The notes beneath the pieces are model-generated. The model had not been told where the DNA came from. It made no database searches and saw only the letters and a list, made by a program, of their open reading frames with translations. Positions 8,685 to 16,803 of a stretch of 33,136 bases of DNA are shown here, piece by piece. The stretch lies in contig JAICUF010000019.1 of the NCBI GenBank assembly GCA_025935995.1, forward strand, positions 1 to 33,136, in the 5' to 3' direction. The first letter of the stretch is position 1. The number at the start of each line of letters is the position of its first letter. Origin of the DNA: Gemmatimonadales bacterium (lineage in GTDB: Bacteria; Gemmatimonadota; Gemmatimonadetes; Gemmatimonadales; GWC2-71-9). Position numbers and translations under genes: made by a program.

Positions 8685-8713
8685 TTGCCCCGTATGCTCA
8701 TTCTGAGCATACT
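8685..8713 (+). promoter_or_regulatory. promoter of the first PadR/permease operon
   Basis: TTGCCC (8685-8690), a 17-base spacer and CATACT (8708-8713). The predicted transcription start falls on or beside the ATG at 8719, so the mRNA is probably leaderless. A perfect inverted repeat covers the spacer and most of the -10 box. Confidence 0.65.
8692..8712. promoter_or_regulatory. probable PadR operator (9-bp inverted repeat)
   Basis: A perfect inverted repeat with arms GTATGCTCA (8692-8700) and TGAGCATAC (8704-8712) around TTC. It overlaps the promoter of the PadR gene that follows. PadR proteins usually repress their own operon through such dyads, so autorepression is the natural reading. Confidence 0.75.
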
Positions 8714-8718
8714 CAGCC

Positions 8719-9081
8719 ATGACGCGTTCAGCCGACATCCCCGCGCTGCTCCCGCTCAAGCCGGTCGAGCTGGAGCTGCTCCTCGCCCTGGTGGACGAGG
8801 AGCGGCACGGCTACGGCCTGGTCCAGCGGATCGCCGAGCAGACCGACGGCCTCATCCGGCTCGAGCCGGGGAATCTCTACCGCGTGATCCGGCGGCTCCT
8901 CACGGCAGGACTGGTGCAGGAGTCGTCGCGCCGCGAGACCGGGCCGGGCGCGGAGCGGCGGCGCTACTACCGGCTCACGGCGCTCGGCGCCCGCGTGATC
9001 GACGCGGAGCTCGCGCGACTCCGCGCCGTCCTCTCCGGCGTTCCCGCCCGCGCGCTCGCCCGCCGGCTTCGCCCCACATGA
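8719..9081 (+). CDS. PadR-family transcriptional regulator
   Basis: A 120-aa winged-helix repressor. The PadR pattern is clear: an N-terminal helix (ELELLLALVDEERHGYGLVQRI), then LEPGNLYRVIRRLLTAGLVQES as recognition helix and wing, and RRYYRLTALGARVI as the wing/linker strand. The C-terminal helix for dimerisation is short, as in the PadR-s1 subgroup. The ATG at 8719 has no Shine-Dalgarno but lies at the predicted transcript start. The stop overlaps the permease ATG (ATGA), so the two are translated together. The palindrome at 8692-8712 is its likely binding site. The inducer is unknown. Confidence 0.93.
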   Translation: MTRSADIPALLPLKPVELELLLALVDEERHGYGLVQRIAEQTDGLIRLEPGNLYRVIRRLLTAGLVQESSRRETGPGAERRRYYRLTALGARVIDAELARLRAVLSGVPARALARRLRPT

Positions 9082-11825
9082 GCGACGACCGCCGCGTGGC
9101 GCGTGCGGAGCGATGGTATGCCGCGCTCCTCTTCCTCTACCCCGCGGAGTTCCGCCGCCGGTTCGGGCCGGACATGCGCCAGCTGTTCACCGATCGGCTG
9201 CGCTCGGAGCGCGGGCGTACGGGCGCCACCGGTGCGGCGACGCTCTGGGCCGGCGTCCTCCTCGACCTCCTGCCGAGCGCCCTCCTGGAGCGCGCGGCGC
9301 AGCTGCGCGACTGGCTCATGCGACCCCTCGTTCCCGCGCCGCGTTCCGCTGCCCGTCACTATTCCGGAGATCCCATGCTCGACACACTGCGGCACGACCT
9401 CCGCTATGCGCTGCGCTCGCTCCGCCGCACGCCGTCCTTCACCGCCGTGGCGGTCATCGTGGTGGCCCTCGGCACCGGCGCCGTGACGACGATCTTCAGC
9501 GCGGCGAGCGCGCTCGTCCTCCGGCCGATTCCCGGCGTGCGGGACCCGGGACGCGTCGTCGACATCCGGCGCGTCGAGTCCCGCGGGCGGGGCTCCATGT
9601 CGCCCTCCTACCCCTTCTTCGAGCACCTCCGGGACGAGACCCGCACGATGAGCGGCGTCGCGGCGTGGACCATGATGCCGCTCACGCTGAGCACCGGCGG
9701 CCAGGGCACCGCCGTCAGTGCCGACGTCACCTCCGCCAACTACTTCGACGTCCTCGGCGTGCGTCCCCAGCTCGGCCGCTTCTTCGTCGCGGCCGAGGAC
9801 AGCGCGCCGGGCGCGCACCCGGTGATCGTGCTGAGCGACGGCTTCTGGCGGCGCCGCTTCGCGGGGGACCGGCAGATCGTCGGTCGGTCGGTGCTCGTGA
9901 ACGGCGCACCCTGGACGGTCATCGGGGTCGCCCCGCCCGGCTTCACCGGCGTGTACCCGATCGTCCGCACCGACGCCTGGGTGCCGATGATGATGGCTCC
10001 CACGCTCGGTCGCGACCCCGACGCGCTCCGGAGCGCGGGATCCGGCTGGCTGACCCTGTTCGGGCGGCTCGCCGACGGCGTGGCACCGGAGCGGGCGGCG
10101 GCGGATCTCACGCGCATCCTCCGCGTCCACCTGGGAGAGGAGCCGCCCGACTACAAGGACCTGAATGCCGTTCGCCTCTCCCGCATGACCGGGTTCCCGG
10201 CCGACGGCGCGCCGATGATCTTCACCTTCATCGCGCTGCTGCTCGGCGTGTCGGCGCTGGTGCTCGTGATCGCGAGCGTGAACGTGGGGATCATGCTGCT
10301 CGCCCGCGCGGCGGCGCGCCGGCGCGAGATGGCGATCCGCATCGCGCTCGGCGCCGGGCGGGCGCGGCTCATCCGCCAGCTGCTCACCGAGAGCGTCGTC
10401 CTCTTCATCGCGGGTGCGGCGGGGGGGCTCCTGATCGCGTTCTGGTCCACCGGCGTGTTCCAGCGGATTCAGGTTCCGGCGGAAGTGCCGCTGAGCGCCG
10501 ATCTGGGCCCGGATTACCGCGTGCTGGTGTTCACCCTGGCGGTCGCGGTGATCACGGGGCTCATCTTCGGCCTGGCACCCGCGCTCCAGTCCACGCGGCA
10601 CGACCCCGACACCGATCTCCGGAGCGACACGGCCGGTACCGGCCTCCGCCGCTCGCGGCTCCGCAATTCGCTCGTGGTGGTCCAGATGGCGGTGTCGCTG
10701 CTGCTCCTCATGTCCGCCGGGCTCTTCCTCCGCGCGCTCACCCGCGGCGCGCACGTGGACACCGGCTTCGAGACGGCGCACATCGCGGTCGCGCCGGTCG
10801 ACGTCAGCCGGTCGGGGTACACCGATGCCCGGGCGCGCGTCTTTCTCGATGCGCTCCGTGAGCGGCTGGCCGCCGCACCCGGCGTGACCCAGGTCTCCGT
10901 CGCGCGCTGGATCCCGCTGGGTGGTTCCTCCGCGGGCACCCGGATCCGCGTGCCGAACCACGCCCCCCTGCCGGGCGACCGGCCCGACGGCATGGTGGAC
11001 GTGAGCTTCGGCGAGGTCGGCCCCGACTACTTCCAGGTGCTCGGGATCCCGCTCGTGAACGGACGCGGCTTCCTCGCGACCGACGATTCGGCTGCCCCGC
11101 AGGTCGCCGTGGTGAACGAGGCGTTCGGCCGCACCTTCTGGCCCGGCAGCGAGCCGGTCGGACGGGTGTTCTACGACGACGACACGCCGGTCACGATCGT
11201 GGGCGTCGCGCGCGACGCGAAGTATTCCTCGCTCAACGAGCCGCTCCGGCCCTTCATGTACATGCCGGTGGCGCAGCGCTGGCGGTCGTCGACCAACGTG
11301 CTGGTGAAGACGACGGGCGATCCCGCGGCGCTCGGCCCCGTGATCCGGGAAGCGGTGCGCGCGATCGACCCGATCCTCCCGCCCCCCGAGGTCACCACGA
11401 TGGACGTGGCGACGAGCGTGTCGCTGCTGCCCCAGCGCGTCGCGGCCGGCGTGACGGGCGCGCTCGGCCTTCTGGGACTCCTGCTGGCGGTGGTGGGGCT
11501 CTACGGAGTCGTGGCATATACGGTGGCGCAGCGCACGCGCGAGATCGGGATCAGGATGGCGCTCGGTGCGGATGGCGGCAGCGTGCTCCGTCTGGTGCTG
11601 GGCGACGGGATGCGGCTGGTGGTGATCGGTGTGGTGATCGGCATGGCGCTCGCGGCGGCGGCGACGCGCGTGCTCGCGTCGTTCCTCTTCGGCGTGAGCC
11701 CGCTCGATCCGCTGGTCTTCGCGCTGATCCCGGTCGGTCTCGCGTCGGCGGCGCTGCTCGCGACCTGGCTCCCCGCCCGGCGCGCCGCCGCGACCGATCC
11801 GCAGGCAGCGCTTCGGGTCTCGTAG
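9078..11825 (+). CDS. ADOP-family duplicated ABC permease (MacB/FtsX type)
   Basis: A 915-aa inner-membrane protein. An N-terminal prefix of about 95 residues (AERWYAALLFLYPAEFRRRFG) precedes two MacB_PCD-FtsX repeats. Transmembrane segments begin at FTAVAVIVVALG, return as a group with the FtsX signature (ARAAARRREMAIRIALGAG), and repeat at the C-terminus with QRTREIGIRMALGA. The duplicated permease matches the orphan-permease group first described in Acidobacteria, in which no ATPase gene is adjacent; none is present here. MacB relatives act in mechanotransmission or export of peptides, lipids or drugs, but the substrate is unknown. The start at 9078 overlaps the PadR stop. A second in-frame ATG at 9375, with GGAG five bases before it, would give a form lacking the prefix. 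Confidence 0.92.
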   Translation: MSDDRRVARAERWYAALLFLYPAEFRRRFGPDMRQLFTDRLRSERGRTGATGAATLWAGVLLDLLPSALLERAAQLRDWLMRPLVPAPRSAARHYSGDPMLDTLRHDLRYALRSLRRTPSFTAVAVIVVALGTGAVTTIFSAASALVLRPIPGVRDPGRVVDIRRVESRGRGSMSPSYPFFEHLRDETRTMSGVAAWTMMPLTLSTGGQGTAVSADVTSANYFDVLGVRPQLGRFFVAAEDSAPGAHPVIVLSDGFWRRRFAGDRQIVGRSVLVNGAPWTVIGVAPPGFTGVYPIVRTDAWVPMMMAPTLGRDPDALRSAGSGWLTLFGRLADGVAPERAAADLTRILRVHLGEEPPDYKDLNAVRLSRMTGFPADGAPMIFTFIALLLGVSALVLVIASVNVGIMLLARAAARRREMAIRIALGAGRARLIRQLLTESVVLFIAGAAGGLLIAFWSTGVFQRIQVPAEVPLSADLGPDYRVLVFTLAVAVITGLIFGLAPALQSTRHDPDTDLRSDTAGTGLRRSRLRNSLVVVQMAVSLLLLMSAGLFLRALTRGAHVDTGFETAHIAVAPVDVSRSGYTDARARVFLDALRERLAAAPGVTQVSVARWIPLGGSSAGTRIRVPNHAPLPGDRPDGMVDVSFGEVGPDYFQVLGIPLVNGRGFLATDDSAAPQVAVVNEAFGRTFWPGSEPVGRVFYDDDTPVTIVGVARDAKYSSLNEPLRPFMYMPVAQRWRSSTNVLVKTTGDPAALGPVIREAVRAIDPILPPPEVTTMDVATSVSLLPQRVAAGVTGALGLLGLLLAVVGLYGVVAYTVAQRTREIGIRMALGADGGSVLRLVLGDGMRLVVIGVVIGMALAAAATRVLASFLFGVSPLDPLVFALIPVGLASAALLATWLPARRAAATDPQAALRVS

Positions 11826-11844
11826 CGGCGGCGGCCCCGCCGCT
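11824..11844. terminator. GC hairpin between convergent genes
   Basis: AGCGGCGG (11824-11831) and CCGCCGCT (11837-11844) form a perfect 8-bp stem with a 5-base loop, spanning both stop codons of the convergent permease and HD-GYP genes. There is no T-tract on either side, so intrinsic termination is uncertain. Confidence 0.4.
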
Positions 11845-13091
11845 CAGTCGAGCCGGGAGTGGTAGAAGCCCGGCCCCATGTCCATCGCGACCGGCGCCAC
11901 GAGCGACGCGTCCGTGGGCGAATCGCCGCTGCCCACGGTCATCGCCGCCATCTGCGCCACCCGCCGGTCCCAGCGCCGCATCATCGTCGCAAAGGCGCGC
12001 ACGATGACCGGATCGAACTCCATCCCCGCGCGGCCCTCGATGTAGTCCAGCGCCTGCTCCGAGTCCCACGCCTCGCGATAGGGCCGGCGGGTTCTGAGCG
12101 CGTCGTACACGTCGCAGACGTGCACCAGCCGGCTCGCGTACTGCGCGCCGCGATTGCCCGGCAGGTGCGGGTAGCCGCCGCCGTCGATCATCACGTGGTG
12201 CTCGTGGGCCACCACGGCCGCGATCTCGATCACGTCCCGGCTTCCGAGCAGCATGCGGGCGCCGACCGCCGGATGCCCCTCGACCACGCGCCGCTCGCGC
12301 TCGTCGAGCGGGCCGGCCTTGTTGAGGATCTCCTGCGGGATGCACACCTTCCCCAGGTCGTGCAGCAGCGCGGAGAATCCGAGCGAGCGCACCGCCGCGG
12401 GGCCGAGCTCGAGAAAGTCGCCGAGCGCCATCGCGAGCACGGCGACGTTCATGGAGTGCGTCGTGGTGTACTGGTCGTACTCCTTGAGCTGCAGCAGCGG
12501 GAGCACCATCGCCTGCTCGGCGTACATCGCGAGGGAGAGCGAGCGGACCACGGCGTCGGCCTCGAGGAGCGGCAGCGCGTTCCCGTCCCGGACCTCGTCG
12601 TGGATCCAGCCGACCATCTCGCGCTCGTCGTGCAGATTGTAGCTCAGCCGGGCGATCACGGGTGCCGTGGCGCCGTCCGGCGCGGGCGCGCCGTTGCCGG
12701 CGAACTTCACGAGCCCGAGCCGGATCGACGACGGACCGCTCTGCCGCGGGTCGACGGTGTCGACCGCGCCGACCCGTGCCGCCAGATGGGCCACCAGCCA
12801 GTCGAAGGCGTCCGGCAGCACCGCCTCCACCAGCTCGATTCGCTCGACGCCCGCGGCGGCCAGCCGGGCGCTCCACTCCCAGCCCGCGAGCGCGGGCAGC
12901 ACCTCGTCGCCGAAGAGCACCTCGCCCGCGAGGAAGGTGAAGTCGAGCCGGATGCGTACGGCCTGGAGATCGAGCAGGCGCTCGTAGGCGACTTCCGCCG
13001 CGCGCATCGCGGCGGGATGTCCCGCGCCGTAGAGGCCGAGGGCGGCGAGCGCCTGCGAGAGGGACTGGAGGAAGACGACGGGATCGCTCAT
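11844..13091 (-). CDS. HD-GYP domain protein (putative cyclic-di-GMP phosphodiesterase)
   Basis: A 415-aa cytoplasmic protein. Residues 205-400 form an HD-GYP domain: His212, HDLGK (His244-Asp245), His273 in EGHP, HEHH (296-299), Asp303 and GGGYP (304-308), so the metal ligands and the GYP signature are present and activity is expected. Residues 1-110 form a separate module with a YxxGHP motif (Tyr21, His25) that recurs in the upstream HEAT-like protein. The ATG at 13091 overlaps the upstream stop (ATGA), so the proteins are produced together. HD-GYP proteins hydrolyse c-di-GMP or cGAMP. No receiver domain is present, so input probably comes through the N-terminal module or the partner protein. 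Confidence 0.92.
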   Translation of the reverse strand: MSDPVVFLQSLSQALAALGLYGAGHPAAMRAAEVAYERLLDLQAVRIRLDFTFLAGEVLFGDEVLPALAGWEWSARLAAAGVERIELVEAVLPDAFDWLVAHLAARVGAVDTVDPRQSGPSSIRLGLVKFAGNGAPAPDGATAPVIARLSYNLHDEREMVGWIHDEVRDGNALPLLEADAVVRSLSLAMYAEQAMVLPLLQLKEYDQYTTTHSMNVAVLAMALGDFLELGPAAVRSLGFSALLHDLGKVCIPQEILNKAGPLDERERRVVEGHPAVGARMLLGSRDVIEIAAVVAHEHHVMIDGGGYPHLPGNRGAQYASRLVHVCDVYDALRTRRPYREAWDSEQALDYIEGRAGMEFDPVIVRAFATMMRRWDRRVAQMAAMTVGSGDSPTDASLVAPVAMDMGPGFYHSRLD

Positions 13092-15145
13092 GCCGATCCC
13101 CTGGCCGCGTTCCGGACGCGAAGATCGCGGTGCCGGTGGGCGTTCCTGAGGACCGCCGCGGCCCGGGGCTCGTGGGGCCAGCGGTCGGCGAGGCCGGTGA
13201 TGGCGGCGAGCATCGCGGGCGAGCGGGGCGCCAGCGGACGCCGAAGCCAGCGCCGCCGGGTGCAGGCCAGGGCGACGAGAATCTCGACCGTGTCGTCGCC
13301 GCCCGACCGTGCGAGCACGCGGACCGCCTCGCCGCGGATCACCGGCGGCCGGCCGGGCGCGAACGCCAGGTCGCGCACGAGGGGGAGCGCCGCCTCCGGG
13401 CACGACTCGACCGCGGCGCCGAGGCCGAGGCCGACGATCGTGTCGTCGCGGTCGGCGAGTGCGGCGGCGATCGCGGCCGCGCGGTGTGCTTCGTCGGCGA
13501 GCAGGAGCTTCATCGCCTCCCGGCGGACGCGCACGTCGCCCGCCGAGGCATAGGGAAGCGGCGAGAATCCGTCGGGCCATGTCCCCCACTGCCCGATCAG
13601 CACGAGGATGTTGCGCTGGAGATACCAGGGCGCACCCTCGAGCCGGGCCGCGGCGGGCGCCGCGGCGCCCGGGCCCAGCGCCACGATGTGCTTGAGCAGG
13701 GCGGCGCGGTTCGAGCGCGTGGTGGCATGCTCGAGCGCATCGAGCAGCGCCTCCGCCGCGGGCACCCCCATGTGCGACGACAGCACCGCGACCACGGGAT
13801 GGTCCGGCGCGTCGGGCACGAGTGCCGCGCGGAGCCGCTCCTCGGTCGCGATCGACGGCCACAGCTCGCGCGCGGGCACGCCGTCGGGCACCGCGTCGAG
13901 GATGGTGCCGATGAGCTCGATGTCCCCGCGGGCCACGAGCGCGTCGGCGGCCGCGACGACGCCCGGACCCACGCCATCGACCTCCACCGCCGTGCGGAGG
14001 ATGACCTCGGGATCGCACGCGGTGTCGGCCCGGTGCGTGCCGACGACCGGCATCTCGCGCACCATCCCCTGGAGCGCCGCAGTGTATTCGCCGGGGTTCG
14101 GATCGTCGAGCTGCCAGCCGCTGATGAGCCGCGCCACGTTCTTCCGGAGCGCGCCGTCGGGCGCGGCCTGCGCCGCGCCGGCCGCCGGCGCCTGGAGCGC
14201 CAGCTTGTGCAGGAGTCCCAGGAGATTGTGGGAGATCGTCCGGTGCGGCGTCTTCGCGGCGGCCTCGAGCACTTCCGCCACCGCATCCACCGCCGATGCC
14301 TGCGATGCCGCGAGGAGGGTCTGCTGCCGCTGCGCCAGCTCGGCGCCCGTCTCCAGCAGTCGCCGCACCGTTTCGGGATCGAGTCCATTCAGGAGTCGCG
14401 ACACCCGCCGCCTGAGCCGCGCCTCGCCGACGCCCGCGCGACCCGAGCGCTCTTCCGCCACCTGCGACAGGTAGCCGACGACGACGGAGTCGTACGCCGC
14501 GTCGCGCGCCTCGCGGTCGGTGGCGGTGACGATCAGCTCGTCGTCCTCGCCCGCCGGCGCGGCGCCCGCCACCTCGGCATCGTCCGCGAGGGCGGCCTGG
14601 GCAAAGGCGAGCCAGAAGTCGCGCGCCCCGCCGTCGCCGCTTCCGCTGCCGGGTTCCGCGCCGGGATCCTCGAGGGTGAGCCGGTCGTACCCCGCCGCGC
14701 GCAGCTGCAGGTGAGACCAGTCCGCCGCCGCCTCGAGTCGGCGGCCAAGCGGGCCGTCGTCGCGCTCGGGATCGGTGCCCAGCGCCCCCAGGAGCGCTTC
14801 GATCTCCCACAGCTCGACGCCGCTCGTGAATCCGATGGACGCGAGCTGGTGGCGATGCAGGCGATGCGACAGATCGCGCAGGAGCGCGTTGGCCGGGTCG
14901 GTGGTGGCCGACTCGATCACGAGGCGGTCGCGCGCCACGCCGATGGTGATCGATTCGCGGGATTCGAGCAGCGTCGCCACGCGGTCGGCGAAGCGATCGG
15001 CGGACGAGCGCAGGTAGGGATGGCCCACCGGGTAGATGGAGCGCTTGTGCAGCGCGATCGAGAACTCCACGAGGAAGTCCGCGAGCTTCCGGGACAACGT
15101 CGTGTCTGGAGCTGTTCTCTCTCGGGCGGAACGGGACGCTTCCAT
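13088..15145 (-). CDS. HEAT-repeat-like protein, partner of the HD-GYP protein
   Basis: A 685-aa soluble protein with no catalytic motif that I recognise. Residues 18-122 form an alpha/beta module with a YPVGHP motif (Tyr38, His42) matching the N-terminus of the downstream HD-GYP protein. An acidic/glycine linker lies at about 155-170. The rest is alanine- and leucine-rich paired helices; toward the C-terminus these look like HEAT repeats (for example the helices around DVRVRREAMKLLLADEA and the final HRDLRVRNAARG). HEAT arrays are usually protein-binding scaffolds. The ATG at 15145 follows a 232-base gap, and on its strand a GATATT -10-like hexamer lies about 40 bases upstream. A scaffold or input role for the HD-GYP enzyme is inferred from the overlapping genes and shared module. 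Confidence 0.75.
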   Translation of the reverse strand: MEASRSARERTAPDTTLSRKLADFLVEFSIALHKRSIYPVGHPYLRSSADRFADRVATLLESRESITIGVARDRLVIESATTDPANALLRDLSHRLHRHQLASIGFTSGVELWEIEALLGALGTDPERDDGPLGRRLEAAADWSHLQLRAAGYDRLTLEDPGAEPGSGSGDGGARDFWLAFAQAALADDAEVAGAAPAGEDDELIVTATDREARDAAYDSVVVGYLSQVAEERSGRAGVGEARLRRRVSRLLNGLDPETVRRLLETGAELAQRQQTLLAASQASAVDAVAEVLEAAAKTPHRTISHNLLGLLHKLALQAPAAGAAQAAPDGALRKNVARLISGWQLDDPNPGEYTAALQGMVREMPVVGTHRADTACDPEVILRTAVEVDGVGPGVVAAADALVARGDIELIGTILDAVPDGVPARELWPSIATEERLRAALVPDAPDHPVVAVLSSHMGVPAAEALLDALEHATTRSNRAALLKHIVALGPGAAAPAAARLEGAPWYLQRNILVLIGQWGTWPDGFSPLPYASAGDVRVRREAMKLLLADEAHRAAAIAAALADRDDTIVGLGLGAAVESCPEAALPLVRDLAFAPGRPPVIRGEAVRVLARSGGDDTVEILVALACTRRRWLRRPLAPRSPAMLAAITGLADRWPHEPRAAAVLRNAHRHRDLRVRNAARGSA

Positions 15146-15318
15146 GCCGGGCCTCGGGGCGCAATCGGACCCCGACTGAAAGGCAATATCGGGGCCGGGT
15201 TGAGCTCTCCGCCAAGCTGGTCAACTGCAATAAGTTGCGGGCTTCGGCCGGGGGGACGGTCCCGCCGGCCGCCGCCAAGTCGCATGGGACACGTTCAGGA
15301 TGCATCCGGCCCGGCGGA

Positions 15319-15347
15319 TTACCGGGGGCCACCGGCGGTGCTACGAT
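15319..15347 (+). promoter_or_regulatory. weak promoter candidate in the 15146-15377 intergenic region
   Basis: TTACCG (15319-15324), 17 bases, then TACGAT (15342-15347), about 31 bases before the ATG at 15378. The boxes match the consensus at three and four positions. The rest of this divergent region shows no other plus-strand element; a relatively AT-rich patch (AACTGCAATAAGTTGC) is at about 15224-15239, containing a short GCAA/TTGC dyad. Confidence 0.3.
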
Positions 15348-15377
15348 CAGGCGGTTCCACTCCCGTGGAGGAGGCCC

Positions 15378-15602
15378 ATGCCCGTACCGCGCCGGATCGG
15401 TCCCGTCTCCCGCGTCATCGCCGGCGTCCTCGCCGTCATCTGGATCGGGGCCGGCAGTTTCGCGATCGGGCTCGGAGTCCCGCGGCACGACTGGCGCGCC
15501 GCGGCTCTCGGCGCGCTCGCGCTGGGCATCGGCATCGCGTGGGCCGCGGTCGCCCGGCTCGGCCGCTATCTCACGGGGACGTTCGCTAGATTCCGGAAAT
15601 GA
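15378..15602 (+). CDS. small two-helix membrane protein
   Basis: A 74-aa hydrophobic protein of unknown function. Two transmembrane helices are evident (about residues 11-32, VIAGVLAVIWIGAGSFAIG, and 42-62, AALGALALGIGIAWAAVA), with positively charged ends (MPVPRR and ARFRK) that would face the cytoplasm. The ATG at 15378 has a strong Shine-Dalgarno, GGAGGAGG (15367-15374), rare in this window. Its stop overlaps the ATG of the following short ORF (ATGA). It opens the 15378-19624 operon. No family was recognised. Confidence 0.75.
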   Translation: MPVPRRIGPVSRVIAGVLAVIWIGAGSFAIGLGVPRHDWRAAALGALALGIGIAWAAVARLGRYLTGTFARFRK

Positions 15603-15682
15603 AGCGCGCCGTCCTTCTCGCCGCGGGTCCGATGGCGATCACCGGGCCGAGCCCGGCGCCATGCCTCCGGAAGCCTTCGTGA
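15599..15682 (+). CDS. putative 27-aa leader ORF between two genes
   Basis: A short ORF beginning MKRAVLLAAGPMAITG and ending after CLRKPS. Its ATG overlaps the upstream stop (ATGA, 15599-15602) and its TGA overlaps the ATG at 15682 of the dehydrogenase gene (TGATG), so ribosomes could pass through all three in turn. A TAGATT hexamer (15587-15592) lies six bases upstream and could start a leaderless mRNA here. The opening resembles a signal peptide, so it may alternatively be the remnant of a frameshifted N-terminus. No homology is claimed. Confidence 0.35.
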   Translation: MKRAVLLAAGPMAITGPSPAPCLRKPS

Positions 15683-16803
15683 TGCGGAGCGTTGTGGCGG
15701 TCGCGGCTCTGCTCGCGCTGCCATGGGTGAGCGCCTGCGCGCAACGCCACGCCAACTCTCCGGCCGTCCAGGCCGAGATGATCGGGCGGAACCTGGAGAC
15801 GGTGTGGTCGCTCGCCTTTGCGCCTGACGGGCGGCTCTTCCTCACCGAGCGGCCCGGCCGGATTCGCGTCATCCGTCACGATTCGCTCCTCCCGACGCCG
15901 TGGGCGACGCTCGCGGTGCACGAGTCGGCCGCGCGGAACATCGAAAGCGGGCTCATGGGGCTCGCGATCGATCCGGCGTTCGCGACCACCCACCGCGTCT
16001 ACGTCTGCTATTCCTCGCCCGGCGGCGCGGCGCCGGCCGACAATCGCATTGCCGTCCTGATCGAGCGCGACGGCGCGGGCGGCACGCCGCAGGTGCTCCT
16101 CTCGGGCATTCCGGCCGGGATCTACCACGATGGCTGCCGCCTGCGCTTCGGCCCGGACGGAAAGCTCTACGCGACCACCGGCGACGCCACCGGCACTCCC
16201 GCCGAGGCCGCCGCGGCACAGGACTCGACTGCGCTCGCGGGCAAGGTGCTCCGGCTCGACCCCGACGGCTCTGTGCCGGCGGACAATCCCTTTCCGGGCT
16301 CGTACGTCTGGTCGTACGGCCATCGGAATGCGCAGGGCATCGCGTTCGAGCCCGGCACCGGCCGTCTCGTCGCCACCGAGCACGGGACCGGCGGCAAGGG
16401 CAACAACGAGCTCAACATCATCGAGCGCGGCCGGAACTACGGGTGGCCCACCGTGATCGGCACGGCGCACGACCCGCGGTTCGCGGACCCCGTATACGTC
16501 GGCGAGGACGCGCCGGCCGGCGCGGCCTTCGTGACGGGTGATCGCTACCCGACGCTGCGCGGCCAGCTCGTCGTCGCCACGATCAATGCGCCGCGGCTGC
16601 TCGCCTTCCGGATCGGCACCGGTGCCAGGCCGACGATCGAGCGCCGTGTCCTGGTGGACGGCGCGTGGGGCCGTCTCCGCGACGTGGCGCAGGGCCCCGA
16701 CGGATTCCTCTATGTGGCCACGAGCAACCGCGACGGCCGGGGCACGCCCTCGCGCGACGACGACCGGGTCATCAGGATCCGCGCGCTGCCCGCCGCTCCA
16801 TGA
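15682..16803 (+). CDS. PQQ-type sugar/sorbosone dehydrogenase lipoprotein
   Basis: A 373-aa six-bladed beta-propeller of the soluble glucose/sorbosone dehydrogenase family. A signal peptide (MRSVVAVAALLALP) ends in a VSAC lipobox, predicting a lipoprotein in the periplasm or outer membrane. Family motifs are WSLAFAPDGRLFLTERPGRI, IYHDGCRLRFGPDGKLY with the expected catalytic histidine, GHRNAQGIAF with the PQQ-contact Arg-Asn, EHGTGG, and LRDVAQGPDGFLYVATSN. These enzymes oxidise aldoses using PQQ; no PQQ biosynthesis genes are nearby. The ATG at 15682 was preferred because it overlaps the short upstream ORF and directly begins the signal peptide; ATG 15661 would add seven residues. It is coupled by ATGA to the glycosidase-like gene, suggesting joint work on a carbohydrate. 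Confidence 0.88.
   Translation: MRSVVAVAALLALPWVSACAQRHANSPAVQAEMIGRNLETVWSLAFAPDGRLFLTERPGRIRVIRHDSLLPTPWATLAVHESAARNIESGLMGLAIDPAFATTHRVYVCYSSPGGAAPADNRIAVLIERDGAGGTPQVLLSGIPAGIYHDGCRLRFGPDGKLYATTGDATGTPAEAAAAQDSTALAGKVLRLDPDGSVPADNPFPGSYVWSYGHRNAQGIAFEPGTGRLVATEHGTGGKGNNELNIIERGRNYGWPTVIGTAHDPRFADPVYVGEDAPAGAAFVTGDRYPTLRGQLVVATINAPRLLAFRIGTGARPTIERRVLVDGAWGRLRDVAQGPDGFLYVATSNRDGRGTPSRDDDRVIRIRALPAAP

Noticed and set aside
8967-10961. Long minus-strand ORF (664 codons) antisense to the first permease gene
   Set aside because: Composition is Arg/Gly/Ala/His-rich with no domain, as expected of antisense frames in GC-rich DNA. The plus-strand permease is unambiguous. Similar large antisense frames over 2478-3848, 4413-6167, 15586-17058, 16710-18566, 29445-30764 and 31159-32505 were rejected for the same reason.
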